Source: Diphasiastrum complanatum (Eukaryota > Streptophyta > Lycopodiopsida > Lycopodiales > Lycopodiaceae). Taken from it: a stretch of DNA of 64,000 bases. Every line of letters begins with the position of its first letter. The stretch's first letter is position 1. This document shows positions 23,225-33,757 of this stretch, in pieces. The stretch covers positions 48,127,337-48,191,336 of the forward strand of contig CM055106.1 of NCBI GenBank assembly GCA_029204225.1, written 5' to 3'. Position numbers and translations under genes: made by a program. The notes under the pieces were generated by a model that was given only the letters and a program-made list of their open reading frames with translations, made no database searches and had not been told where the DNA came from.

Positions 23225-24337
23225 GATTCGAGCTAAGCCATCGATTCCACACCAAATCATCCTTGTTGAGTTTGCATTCAACTTGATGCCATCTTTCAGC
23301 TTATTATTTATATATACATAGTCATGGATTTTCCAGCCACAGATTCTAGATATTCCCAACTGGCACTTACATCCTCGCGACATCTCCACTTCTCAGGAGT
23401 ATCATCTATCATGGTATTCTTAGGCCTCTCGCTTACTTGACACATTTAGCATTTCCATTGCACATCTTCCAGCTAACTCCCATCAGTATATCCATCATTG
23501 CATCTATTGAGCATATATTCAACGTACCTAGCATGGTGAGTTGGGTCTCAAACCTGACTTCTACCTACTTTACCTCACTATCTAGATGTTGGTCTCTCAC
23601 ACCATCTCAGATTCTTATTGGGCCAGTTCCGAGTTTCTTCGCATCAGCTTGCAGTTGACAGGACGTTTTCAAGGTATCCCCCGTGGATTTGCCAGCTTTG
23701 TACTTTGGACGAGGTTGAGACCGAGGATCACTTTATCTTCAGATGCCCCATATATTATGAGATCAGAGGGAGATTCTTTTGCCTCTTCAGAGACTCTCCA
23801 AGCACATTACACTCTCTCATCACCTGTGTAGATCCACGTTGCGTCGCCCTCATGATTCACGAGATGCTACTTCTTCGGAGAAGTCTTTGCCATATACAAC
23901 AAAGACTTGCCTCATAGCTCCAGAATACCTCTTTCTTCTCCAGGAGAAGACCTCATGATGATTTCGAGTCTGATGATGAGATTGATATTCTCACTCGGGA
24001 CTAGCATAGAGACTACTGACGCCGAGTACTTAGAGCTATACGACACCTCGAGACCACATGTCTAGAGGTCACATATCCATCATCCTCACCAACGGCAGCA
24101 ACAGCGTCCAAATACCCACTCCAGCTATACCTTCTAGGACGGCTCACATTACATGTTTCTTCAGCAGGATCTAACGATCCCTCAGCATCGTTGTTTTTTA
24201 TTTACATCTATGTATCTTTAATCTAGTTATATGCATTTGTATTTTCGGAGACATTTCTATGCTCCCTCAGTTTTCATGACACACTTGACATTTACTTCGT
24301 TTCATATGCCATTTTGGCATTTAAAAGACATTAAATA

Positions 24338-24413
<76 letters not shown>

Positions 24414-26810
24414 AGCATTGTGCAGGAAGCGGGACCCGGCCAAAAAACCTAACAAGCCGGTTGAACTTGCCCCGAACGGTTCGAATGTTTCGAACCGCAA
24501 TTCCTGGTAACACTACCAAGCTAGTCGTCTAGACCAAGTGAATCCAGTGGTATATAGAGAACCCAAGTGACCCATAAGGCCCATGAATATAAATCACCAT
24601 CCGATCCACATGCATGGAAGAGATAACGGCAAGAATAGCACCACATGAAGCATCACAACAACCTGATCGTAATGAATCATTGTATTGACAAAATGTAGCA
24701 CATTGAAAAATTCTTGAAATCCATAGAGCATTGGCATGTATGTCAATAGATATTTCCATGAATCACAAGTCAAAATATTGAATCGAATCAGCCAAGTTCA
24801 AATTTCGAGCCGAATTCAGGTAAAAAAAACAAAAAAGCCCGATTTGGGTCATTGATTATCAATTTTGATATCTTATCATATTTTGAACTTTTAGTATTGT
24901 AATCATGAATTCCAACTCAAGCTGCTCACTTTAAGAGAAAATTACTATGAACCATGTTTGCAAAGCAAGGCTAATGAGCTTAATTAAATCAATAAATAAT
25001 ATGTTCAGGATTGAAACTACTCAATAATACTACAGATCACACCATCCCTCAAGTCGCCTTGGCTATGGTGCCTTGATATGGCTCAGCTCAAATTTTACAC
25101 GAGTTGTGTCGAACCACAGTTCGTTCAAAGAACCGCGTTCGAACCGCCAATTCAAATCGGCCTAGCATTGTAATATGTATGGTGTGACGTTAATGTTTTG
25201 AGTGACGAGTAACAATGATCAATCTTTCTAGTCATGTATGGAAGTTGGTAATTACTAGCTAATGTCACAGATGATATCAAATAGATCATAGCTAAAACTG
25301 CGGGTAACAGATGGATCAAGAACCCTAAATCACAGATGACAAGTATTGTTAGAGGATTCAAATTTAACTATCGATTAATCACAAATTATAATGTACATGT
25401 TACCCATTAACACTAAGAAAGCACTTGTTTTTGACATAATCAAAGGGTAGAAAGTAAGAGGGGTGGGGGACCCTAAAACCGATTCGCAGGTTGGAACCTG
25501 GAAAAGCCGATTCTTTCTCGATTCAAACACGGTTCGAAAAGGCGATTCAAAAGGTACCATAAAACATTGATTAGTATATCCGAAGTTGAGACCCTCATTA
25601 TCCACTATAATATTAGCCTTGATTTTTCCTTACAATCTCATTCGTTGTGATGTCAATGTTTGGAAAATATGGAGACATTGTAAATGGAATAAAAAATACA
25701 AAACCCTATTGAATGGGAAAGCTGAAAAAATTTCCAATTGCAACCATAATGTTCACTCCTTTGCATAGTATGGAAATTACAGCTTGTCCTCTCATCTTGC
25801 AGCTACTATGACTTGACAAGAGGACTTTGCCAATACTTCCGTAAAACAGCTTGGAGAGAACATTATCTAATTTTTTAAGAAAAAGAATGAAGCAAAAGAG
25901 GAATGCCTCCACTTTATTTTTATTTTTTTCCTTTTTTTGGGCGGAGGGAAAACGCATGCTCTAGATAGCTTAGAATTCTTTTAAGGAATTGATTTTACCC
26001 TGTATAAAAGCCTGTTGCAATGCAAAATGACGGTGCGAATGAGGTGTTTAAAGAGGGCCTCACCAAGAAATTGAGAGAAAATTGTTGACATGCAGATACA
26101 GTGGCATAGACGGCATCTAAGCTATCCCGTGTGCTGCAACAAATCACCAAAGGTAGTCCCGGTCTTCTTCCTAACACCTCCAGTAGGTCCACAAGAGTTT
26201 CCTGAAGCACAAGGAAAACCCTAAATTTCACAGAACAAGAAGCAAGGCACATAAACTGACTACGATTTATGAAGAAAATACAGCAGGACTTATCAAAATA
26301 TGGATGTAGAACAACAAGAATGTTCAGTGTCTTGGTCACAGATGCACTATTATCAACATGTCAGTTTAAAACTACATTTTCCTCCTGCAAGAAAACCTGC
26401 GAGACAGAGTCCAGGAGAGCAGAGACACCATCTTAAACTGCTGGCGATCGACAGCAATGTAATATTGATGTAGGCCATCTCCGTCTCGCTGCCTGTGAGG
26501 CCAAGTACCTTAGAATCTTCACACCTAAACAAATTCTTGCATTACAGATTTCTTGACATAATAAACCAGATTTTCGGTATTTTGACTAAGATAGGGTTGT
26601 GATAAATATTTGAATTTCCACAACACAAACTATTCCTATTACTGAAGATATGAATACGAGCGCAAATTTCAAAACCAGGTAGAAAAATGAACGCAGAAGT
26701 GAGGATTGCGAATGCGATGCAGAATAGAAAGAAGACCTGGAAGAAACAGGTGATGCCTCGCTCGCACCTGCATGCACTGATTCCGACGCCATCGCCATCG
26801 CCATTGCCAT
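17896..26810 (-). CDS. Small plant DEAD-box helicase C-terminal-like protein (five exons found)
   Basis: Five minus-strand exons with GT..AG borders and matching phases give a chain of at least 218 residues. Helicase RecA2-like motifs occur in order: LPLVICCSTRDSLDAV (motif IV-like), FLHSDIGEKAR with FRHAI (motif IVa), HLLVITDAC and SARVLINYDLP (motif V region), then VYLRRIA (position of the YxHRxGR motif VI, with the glycine lost). There is no Walker A or DEAD motif, so the protein is a RecA2 half only. I recognise a conserved plant family of this type by the VDRLQFKM/ETLVDLL and NYELPTKK blocks, recalled from general knowledge, but know no reliable gene symbol. Intron 3 is 6.8 kb and full of transposons. 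ATP-dependent unwinding is unlikely; the function is unknown. Confidence 0.88.
19003..19233 (-). CDS. Helicase-like gene, exon 4
   Basis: This 231 nt phase-0 exon lies between ATGTAG and GTAAGA. It encodes HSDIGEKARATTCDEFRH through SARVLINYDLPSKK. It joins exon 3 across the 6.8 kb intron without a frame change. Confidence 0.92.
19911..19968. repeat. (GT)n/(GA)n compound microsatellite
   Basis: GT repeats with GAGT interruptions pass into GA repeats. It lies inside intron 3 of the helicase-like gene. Confidence 0.95.
20029..20057. repeat. (TTGAATG)4 heptamer repeat
   Basis: Four tandem heptamers, TTGAATG, lie in the same intron. Confidence 0.9.
20245..21168 (+). pseudogene. Ty3/gypsy integrase C-terminal half and chromodomain-like tail
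   Basis: The sequence enters at the integrase core (VVV...LTKMAHFIPI), keeps SNRDTSFTDHFW (second catalytic Asp) and DGQTERVNQTIEDML (catalytic Glu region). It continues through GDMVFL and HPVFHVSRLK to YLVAWHGRPLTDGDTVHALY, the chromodomain-like end that tethers such elements to chromatin. Several stops and frameshifts occur (near 20310, 20634-20660, 20790-20880). It closely resembles the gypsy at 60.4-64 kb. The 5' two thirds are missing. It lies in intron 3, antisense to the host gene. Confidence 0.9.
21167..21780 (+). mobile_element. Polypurine tract and 3' LTR of the intronic gypsy
   Basis: GAGGAGGGAAGGAA (21167-21180) directly precedes TGTCATGTATTT, the likely LTR start at 21181. The LTR matches the minus strand of 60438-61096 over long blocks (for example GGCATTCCTCATCAT and CAAGTGGCAAGTGTC). 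Its right end is approximate. Confidence 0.8.
21845..22015 (-). pseudogene. TC-LINE C-terminal fragment, minus strand
   Basis: The minus strand encodes MGQFRVS...QLAIETGR-like residues that match 12.7 kb and 48.0 kb. It points opposite to the copies that follow. Confidence 0.6.
22140..23110 (+). pseudogene. Rearranged TC-LINE: RT piece followed by ORF1 piece
   Basis: RT residues come first (VDRIFTLRALIEEAKYKTEK, then IWSTIGVKQGCSLSLILFG and YIDELERVISQCGGS up to about 22455). The ORF1 coiled-coil and C-terminal domain follow (LKALNVRV-like; SKLRDTKIYLEEDLTF; KRLIYRDGNY) at 22456-23010. Normal order is ORF1 then RT, so this is a join of two copies. The RT core between FVDF and IWST is deleted. 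Confidence 0.8.
23135..23220. repeat. (TC)43 microsatellite at the 5' border of a TC-LINE
   Basis: This is a pure TC tract that changes at one base into LINE coding sequence (MIRAKPSIPHQIIL) in the same polarity as the LINE 3' tail. Confidence 0.98.
23221..24340 (+). pseudogene. 5'-truncated TC-LINE bracketed by TC tracts
   Basis: It begins at MIRAKPSIPHQIILVEFA, corresponding to about 12285 in the larger copy, with no filler after the TC tract. The chain keeps the zinc-finger region with all four ligands (ICQLCTLDEVETEDHFIFRC at 23689-23750) and the acidic tail. It then has the 3' stem-loop ATGCC-ATTTT-GGCAT (24306-24320), where an extra loop base leaves the stem intact, and AATAAA. Frameshifts near 23290, 23420 and 23620 break it. 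Confidence 0.88.
24341..24411. repeat. (CT)35 tail of a TC-LINE
   Basis: This is a pure CT tract directly after AATAAAG of the LINE 3' end. Confidence 0.98.
24412..26063. other. Remainder of intron 3 of the helicase-like gene
   Basis: No gene or clear transposon was recognised. It is AT-rich, with short motifs such as GTTCGAACCG-type inverted words near 24480, 25110 and 25530. Confidence 0.55.
26064..26201 (-). CDS. Helicase-like gene, exon 3
   Basis: This 138 nt phase-0 exon lies between TTCAG and GTGAGG. It encodes ETLVDLLEVLGRRPGLPLV and then ICCSTRDSLDAV, ending FSLNFL. Confidence 0.92.
26429..26492 (-). CDS. Helicase-like gene, exon 2
   Basis: This 64 nt exon lies between CACAG and GTGTCT. 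It encodes QRDGDGLHQYYIAVDRQQ followed by FKM; the YxAVDRxQFKM block is characteristic of the family. One leading base completes the Arg codon of exon 1. Confidence 0.85.
26737..26810 (-). CDS. Helicase-like gene, exon 1
   Basis: The first of several in-frame ATGs in an (ATGGCG)n-like run is at 26810, giving MAMAMAMASESVHAG and so on. The exon ends CCAG before GTCTTC. Length is 74 nt, leaving a 2 nt codon remainder that exon 2 completes. Confidence 0.75.
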
Positions 26811-27004
26811 ATCAACGATACTCTCATATACAGTCCGATATGGACGTATACATACGGTCGGAAACAGCCCGTATTCGACACCTGATTGAATACGACCCGT
26901 ATTTGTTACCCACAAGACAACTTATCTCCTTCTTCATCCTCGCACGTCCTCCAGATTCTTATACCTTCACCCGCTAGTGTCCAGGTTGTGGACGGCTCCT
27001 CTTA
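26811..27004 (-). promoter_or_regulatory. Upstream region of the helicase-like gene with CGTAT/ATACG cluster
   Basis: Between about 26844 and 26903 there are five copies of CGTAT or its complement ATACG in alternating orientation, ending ~35 bp upstream of the presumed start codon. This is the expected promoter or 5' untranslated position. The regulatory role is an inference. Confidence 0.35.
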
Positions 27005-27459
27005 TTTTTAGCACCCTCACGGGTGCTGGCACGCGTCAGGGTGGGCCAGGCAGGGAGTTTTTTTTTTTCTTTTGAACTGGTTGCCCTGGTGCCACGTGTT
27101 GGGCGCCAGGGTTTATCCCATAAGCAAATCTTTGAGATAAACCAGTACCTATATATAACTGAACCCACCTGCTTACTCACATGTGTGCAGGTGGGTGTGA
27201 AGCTGCCTAGTGCCACCTGCCCCGGTTCCCGACGCCACTTGGGCGCTGCCTGCTCGACGCCACCCACCTGGCGCTGGTGCCCTTGCTCGGCGCCACCTGG
27301 GCGTTGCTTGGCGCCACTTGGGCGCTGGTGGTGCCCCTGACCACCCACTTGGGCGTTGTCCGATGCCACCTGGGCGTTGCCTGCCCCCTGGCGCGCCAAC
27401 CTATGCCTTTTTGGCCAGCCCCTGACTGGCACACCCAGGCGCGTCAGGGTGCTAAAATT
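27005..27459. mobile_element. GC-rich MITE-like element with TTA target duplication
   Basis: Inverted ends are seen: left TTTTTAGCACCCTCACG, right (complement) TTTTAGCACCCTGACG, with further imperfect matching over ~45 bp. TTA flanks both sides (27002-27004 and 27460-27462). The interior is a degenerate GC-rich minisatellite of words like GGCGCCACTTGGGCG. The 3 bp TTA duplication and short length suggest a PIF/Harbinger-type non-autonomous element, but no second copy is present here to confirm it. Long open frames across it are a by-product of GC content. Confidence 0.6.
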
Positions 27460-27539
27460 ATGTGGAACTATTGTGGACGTTTATATATGCAGGGTGCGAG
27501 CCTTTCCAAGCATCAAAATGCTTGTACCGTCTTCCACCA

Positions 27540-29665
27540 ACGAGCTACCCTTTTAAAATCTACCCAAACCCTTGGGCTTGGCCTCGCAGTCTTGATATTT
27601 TGGGCTCCTTTTATTTTGGTTTCCCTCATTTACACCTTTATGCCCGCATTCTTATGGCCCTTCGCCTTGACGTTCAAAGAGCTCTTTGATTCCCTTTAAC
27701 CTTCTTAGCTACCAACCCTTCTGATATCGCTGCTTGGCATACTTTTTGCTCTTTTCCCTTTGGTGTTTGCCTCTTCCTCCTAGAGGTGGTGAAGCAGGTC
27801 ATCGGGAAACTCGTAACAGAATTCGACGTTTCATGTCAAGCAATTTTTGGCAAAATTTACAAGAGGAACTTTTTCTTCGTTGCAATGCACTTGTGACAAA
27901 ACGGGAGTTTATTTCAGTCTCAGACTCGGGATCCATTCTTATTCATAGTCATCTACATCGTTATGTTTTGCTTGGACAAGCTGGTGAATTTTCTTGAGCT
28001 GCACACGCTCTTGCTCCCTCAATTTCAACAACACCTTCTTCTACTACTATTCAGGCATTGGAACGGCTTCATCTCCATGTCAGTGATTCTCTTCATTTAC
28101 TTGTAAAAGACTTTTAGCTCGACTCTGATCTTCAACTTGCAAAAGTTCATTTTATGAAAGCTTTTCTGCATAGTCCTCGCCTCTCAGCTGGTGGGTCTTC
28201 AGAAATGGTTTTTGAACATCTATGTGTGTTTTTCTCCAGATGATTCTGCTAGTGGCTTTGATCTTCTCTTCAAGGTGTGCTCTTTCATTGCATCTGGGCA
28301 AATCTCTCCTTTAGTTGCTCATATTTTAGGTATCGCTTGTCTTTTAGCATTGGATAAAGCTTCTGGTGGTGTGCGTCCAATTGCAGTGGTCGAATGTTTA
28401 TACAGGTTGGTGACAAGGGCACTTTGTTTCCAGTTTTGAGAAGCATTTCAAGCTCATCTTTTTTCGTTTCAATGTAGGTGTGCTCTTGGTGGTTGTGAGA
28501 CGGTTGTTCATGCTTTACGTGCTATTTTGGATCTTCATCTTGACTGGGTAGTTTTACAAGTTGATGTTGCTAATGCTTTCAACTTTATTTCTCAAGCGGC
28601 TATCTTTCAAGAACATGACACACTTGTCGTGCTCATTCCTTTTGTGCGGTGCTTCTATTCTAAAAGTTCTCCTTTATACTTTAGTCATGCTTCTCGTAAT
28701 GGTGATGTTACCGTCATTTCTTCTGCTAAGGAAACTAGACAAGGGATCCTTTAGGTGGTCCTCTCTTTGCTTTGTCACATTATCATGCATTGTGTGCTAT
28801 AGCTACAACTTTTTTCTCTTGTTTGTTCCCATCTATTGCGAAATGATACACATATTGTGGGGCCTGCTAATGAAGTCGTCCTGCTTTTTTGCATTTCTCA
28901 GCTCAACTTTCTTCTATTGGGCTTATAGTGAACAGGTCTAAGTGCGTTGCTTGGTACCCAAAAGGCCTTCCAACAGATATCTTCTTACTTGAAGGTTTCA
29001 TTACTCCTCAACTTGGCATTAAGGCATTGGGTGTTCCCATTGGTTCTTCTGGTTATGTCACTTCATTTATGCGGAAAGCTCTGGAAGAATTTTCTTTTCA
29101 TTTTGATATGTTACCAAAGCTTGAAAATTCTAAGGTTGCATTTGGAATTCTCACTCAATGCTTTGCTCAACATCCTCGCTATCTTCTACATTGTGTTTCT
29201 CCTTCACTTGTCATGTTATCCTTACTTTAGGATTTTAATGATATTTTATTGGCCGTATTTGGTCGTCTTTTGGGGCCAGGAACCTTCGACACTTGTGAAG
29301 GTCAGTTTTCTAAGTGGCAAATATCTCTTCCTACCTCCTTAGGTGGTGTGGCCTAGTATCTACTGCTTGCATTGCACCAACTGTTTTTCTTGAAAGTTGA
29401 GCTCTTGTTGCCTCTGCACTAGTTTTCAGATTTCCAACCTCTTCTTCTTGATTCAGTGGCTCATGTGAAGATTGGCAATTTGGCTTTTCAACACGCTCTT
29501 CGCATTGCTCAAGGTTTACTTCCACCTCTTGTATGATCTTTTGTATATCCCTTTGAATTTTTGGTCACCAATCAGTGGCTGGTTTTTCAGAAGACTATCT
29601 TGGAGCATCTTTACTCTTATTGCTTCAGTCAACTTATCAATGATTCACTTTCTGATCCTTACATA
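27540..29665 (+). pseudogene. RLE-type LINE, reverse transcriptase part
   Basis: The decayed chain shows ALDKASGGVRPIAVVECLY, RALCFQF, LQVDVANAFNFISQAA (motif A) and VTVISSAKETRQG (motif B). A damaged IA-K-DTHIVGPANEV follows, where the ADD of motif C is expected (28834-28875). Then come NRSKCVAW and LGIKALGVPIGSS, and a thumb-like tail (GVGLVSTACIAPT-like). At least six frame breaks are present. The C-terminal part of the same element resumes at 33994 on the far side of the inserted copia. Confidence 0.82.
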
Positions 29666-29679
29666 CTGGCGCAAAGGTC

Positions 29680-30340
29680 TCCTCATAGTCGATCCCTTTA
29701 CTTTGTGCATACCCTTTCATTACCAATCTAGCTTTGTGCTTTGCTATACTTCCATCTGCATGGTACTTAGTTCTGTATACCCATTTACAACCAATGGATT
29801 TCTTGCCAACTGGTGGTTCCACTAAGTCCCATGTGCTACGCTTAGCAATTGACTCCATCTCCTCTCCCATGGCCTTGACCCAAATGTCATCATCCTTTGT
29901 TTTACCATAAGTCAAAGGTTCTTTGCTTTGAATAATACTAGATAAGAGAACATAATTTGCTTCATACCTTTCAGGTTGTGCCTTCTCTCTTGTTGATCTT
30001 TGTAGCACTCCCTGGCTAGATGATCTTGGAAAGTCATCCATGTTGCAGCTCTCCAACAATCTCTCAAACCACTTACGGAGCTTCCTGTCAGGTGATCAGC
30101 TTCCTAGTGAAAATGTATCCCACAGTACATCTTTCTCCTTGCGTTTGTCACCTACAACTTCAATCCTTCTTGCACCAAAAGGTTTATCTCTACCTCTCCA
30201 ACCTGTATCTTGAGGTTGAGTAGTAGTATCTTGAGATGTATCCTCGTGTCCATCACTAGGGAAGTCAATAAATGGATCATCATCAAGAGGTATCCTCACT
30301 ATACAATCTTTCCCACTGGATGTGTCTGTCTTCTCAGCAT
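29680..30340 (-). pseudogene. Copia RT N-terminus and hinge
   Basis: The acidic hinge (PLDDDPFIDFPSDGHED) lies at 30240-30290. The RT opening is KDDDIWVKAMGEEMESIA, followed by WDLVEPPVGKKSIGCKWVYR and KARLVMKGYAQSKGIDYEE, ending at TFAPV. Everything beyond is lost, including YVDD. Confidence 0.88.
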
Positions 30341-31955
30341 CCTCGTCTTATACATCTTAGATTCATCAAAGATGACATCACGACTGACATGTATTTTGTT
30401 CTCCACTGGATCAAAACATCTATAGCCCTTCACACGATCATCATATCCTAGGAATATACACTTGATAGCTTTCACATTAAGTTTATGTCTCTCTTCCTTG
30501 GAAATGTATACAAAGGCCTTACATCCAAATATCCGCAAGTGATTCATCTTTGGCTTCTTTTTCGTGAATGTCTCCTCAGGTCTTAGCTTTGGTATGGCAA
30601 TGGAAGGACTTCTATTTTGAAGATAGACTGTTGTTCTGCATGCTTCTGACCAAAAATCTTTTGGTAGTTTCATCTCAGCTAGCATAGATCTGGCACTTTT
30701 CACAATCGTACGATTCTTGCGCTCAGCTACACCATTGAGAGCAGGAGTATGATCTTGCGTAAATTGTCTTTTGATCCCACATTGATCACAAAGATCATTG
30801 AAGTCATTAGACTTGTACTCACCTCCACTATTTGATCTTAGAATTTTGATTTTCCTACCTGTCTGATTTTCGACCAATGCTTTGAAGCTCTTGAAATTGT
30901 CAAATGCATCTGATTTCTTCTTCAAGAAGTAAATCCATGTCTTACGTGACATATCATCAATAAAGGTCATAAAATAGAAGGCTTTACCTAAGGATAGTCC
31001 TCATAGGCCCGCATAAATACATGTGGATCAAATCCAGGATGTTCTTTGCTTTGCAACACCACCTTTATTGAACTTCTCTCGATGCTGCTTCCCATGCACA
31101 CATCATTTTCACATCAACTTCAAGTGGTCTTCTATCGTAGGCAATCCTCTCACCATTTCCAATTTCCTCATCAAACTGAGGCTTCCTTAGTTCAAGTGAC
31201 CTATACAATTTAGTGTTGTGCTCCCTTATACTATCCATGACTTTGAACTTTTGGTTCACATCCTTCACAAAGCAACGATCATGGGCAAATTCTACTTTCA
31301 ACTTTTGATCAATAATGATACCAACAGAAAGTAGATTTTTCTTCAAATCTGGTACATAAAGTACCTCCTTGATCATCTTGCTTTTGCCATCAGGTAGTTG
31401 GATTGAAACGGTGCCTATCCCCTTGATCTTGCACACATCACCATTTGCTTGTGAAACGGACGTTCCATTATCCAACACTTTCAAGCTACTGAACCAATCC
31501 TTGTTACCTGTCATGTGTCTTGTGGCTCCCAAGTCAATATACCGCGCTTGATCATCTTGATTAGATGACAATGTTGATATGAAGATACTAGAGTCTTCAA
31601 TCTCACCCTCATCGACAAGCTTACTTGCTTGTTTTGGTTTCCCCTTGTCTGATTCTGCCAGGAATTTCCGAAATTCACTCTTCCAATGGCCCTTTTTACC
31701 ACAATGGAAGCACTTGCCTTTCTTCTTGGTCTTGTTGGAAGATCTCTCATCCTCCTGAATCTTGGAGAATTGCTGCTTAGAATTCTTCTTGCCCTTGCCC
31801 TTGCCCGGTTTTTGGCATGCCGCAAGTGCCTGATCATCAGTGTTTTGACGTCTAGCTTTCACCATTTCTCGTCGTTGCTCTTCCTGCAGCAAGATTCCTA
31901 TGAGCTCGTCAAAGCTTGGCAATCTTTCTCTTGATGCTATTCCACTCACAAACAT
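30299..31955 (-). pseudogene. Copia zinc knuckle, protease and integrase
   Basis: From right to left: GILLQEEQRREMVKARR, a basic linker and the knuckle CFHCGKKGHWKSEF, whose last ligand is Phe instead of Cys. The protease is YIDLGATRHMTG, with the catalytic DSG changed to DLG. The integrase core is FIDDMSRKTW, LRSNSGGEY (catalytic Asp changed to Asn) and GVAERKNRTI, followed by FGCKAFVYI and CIFLGYDDRVKGYRCF. About 90 bases around 30975-31065 join the two frames with loss of the HHCC domain. The changed catalytic residues show it is inactive. Confidence 0.88.
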
Positions 31956-32444
31956 CTAATAGAATTCTATAATGCCGCACAATGCATTATGCACCATCTC
32001 CCCATCACGTATGTGCTCACCAATAGAATGTAGTTCATCCCTCATTGTCTTGATTCTGGTCATGTATGTCTGAATGTGCTCTCTTTATTCCATGTGGAGA
32101 CTATTCATTTTTTACTTCAGAAACATGATTCTTGATGGATTTGACATTTTGAACTGCTCCTTTAGCACATCCCATGCCTATCTGGGCGTAACAGCATCAC
32201 AAATGTGGGTAATGATGTGATCCTTCACTGACAAGTTAATGAAGGTCAAAGCGTTCCTCACCTTCTTATCAAATACTTTGATGTTTGCTTCATTTGGCAG
32301 TCTTCTCTCATCACCTACAACAACATCCCACACGTCCTTCTCCATCAGTATGTTTTTCATTTTGAATTTCCACACTGCATAGTTGAAAATCTCGTCCAAT
32401 TTGCTACTTTCACTCAAAATGGACTCTCCCATGTTTGTCATCAC
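31956..32444 (-). pseudogene. Copia gag N-terminal part
   Basis: The frame from 32444 reads MMTNMGESILSESSKLDEI, NYAVWKFKMKNILMEKDVW and NALTFINLSVKDHIITHI. After a stop at 32178 it continues as AWDVLKEQFKMSN and REHIQTYMTRIKTMRDELHS, both UBN2-like, with two further stops before 31960. Confidence 0.85.
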
Positions 32445-33744
32445 AAAACTACTTGAAACTTCAACCGTAGGCTAAAAGCAGCATGCCGAGCCAACTGTGA
32501 TGTTAGAAGTTGAAAATAATGACTTGCACTTTTTTCTTTACCAGGCCACCCACGGCTTTTCCGCCACATTAAAAGCCAAATCGGCATCGCCTTCCGAAGT
32601 GCACTTTGTCGCCAACTCCCAACTTCGTGCCCAACGGAATGGTGAAACCACTTTTGGCGCATTCCGAACACTTTCTCCACTGCAATCACTCTATTTTGTG
32701 GTACCGTACTTGTAGATACAGTCCGGGTGCCCTTCGTTTGGAGTCCTAAGCCCTTTGTTTGAGTGAAAACGAATAAAGGAGATAAAAATAATTGCTTTTT
32801 AAGTTTTTGAACTATTTCTTTAGAGTGAAGAAACTTCAAACTTCACTAGTGAAGGGACACAACTCCCATTTTAGAGTGAAAATTTTTAATGAAGTTGAAG
32901 GCCAATTTACCCTTCAACTCCCTTTAGCCCACTTCAAGGCTCTCTTCAAAGTTCATCTAATGGCTATCCTCTATCCAATGGCCCACAACAGTTCTTGGAG
33001 GCTCGATCTTTACCACAGATCTATGTGAGTTGAGATCTGACGGTTGTTCGTGATCTGGCGTGCCGAACCACTTTCCTCTAGTCGTGAGACCCCACATTAC
33101 ACCAAGTACATGGCCGAACTGGGCGCACACGACCCTCCTCGCGGGTCTGCCCCTCCTTCACGAGCTCTCTCAGGCTATGGTGACTAAGGGTTTTTGCACC
33201 CTCTGAAAATCTGATCCAGCACCTCAGGTACAGCACGACTATTCACGGCCACTGGAGATCTTATTCAATTGATCAAGGTGCCCTCATGCCTGCTTTTACA
33301 ACATCAAAATCCGTTGAATACAGAGAGAAATCCACGATTTATCATCTATAAGTCCTAAACCAGGGTTTCTACACCCTTCTTGGCAATTAGTAGCCTCTGT
33401 ACAACTCTTCAACAAGCAAATCTTTTTGCTTTAAGGTTGCCCTACAACAAGGAATCTGATACTTCATACTGTTTGTCAAACGGTGTCCATTCGGATGCAC
33501 ACTGATTGCAAACACCAAGCAGCTACTTTACAAAAATTTTAGAATTTCTGTTTCTCCAACTGATAGGCCTTGTCTATGAATCCTCACACAGTTTCACACC
33601 TAGCAAACCGCTGCATGCTAGAAATCATGCAATAGTGCTTCACTTTTCATCTCCAGCCCGTCGTAATCCCCAAACTCTCAGAAGACTTTTCTTCTCCTGA
33701 AGCTCTCTTCAACAGCGACACTGTACTGTGTACACTCCCTGTAT
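32445..33744 (-). other. Long untranslated leader of the 29.7-34.0 kb copia
   Basis: The 1.3 kb between primer-binding site and gag has no supported gene. The block at about 32805-32930 is clearly homologous to about 44110-44250 in the non-coding element at 40.2-45.9 kb (shared words TTTGAACTATTTCTT and GTGAAGGGAC). Confidence 0.75.
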
Positions 33745-33757
33745 GGCTTTGATACCA
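33745..33757 (-). promoter_or_regulatory. Primer-binding site, initiator tRNA-Met variant
   Basis: The minus strand reads TGGTATCAAAGCC, one base different from the standard TGGTATCAGAGCC. Confidence 0.85.

Noticed and set aside
26586-26915. A 109-residue protein starting at 26915
   Set aside because: The helicase-like gene starts in frame inside it at 26810 and splices out at 26737; the remainder is 5' leader and intron.
26974-27434. Frames of 75-152 codons on both strands
   Set aside because: They arise from the GC-rich minisatellite inside the MITE-like element and differ in every frame without any domain.
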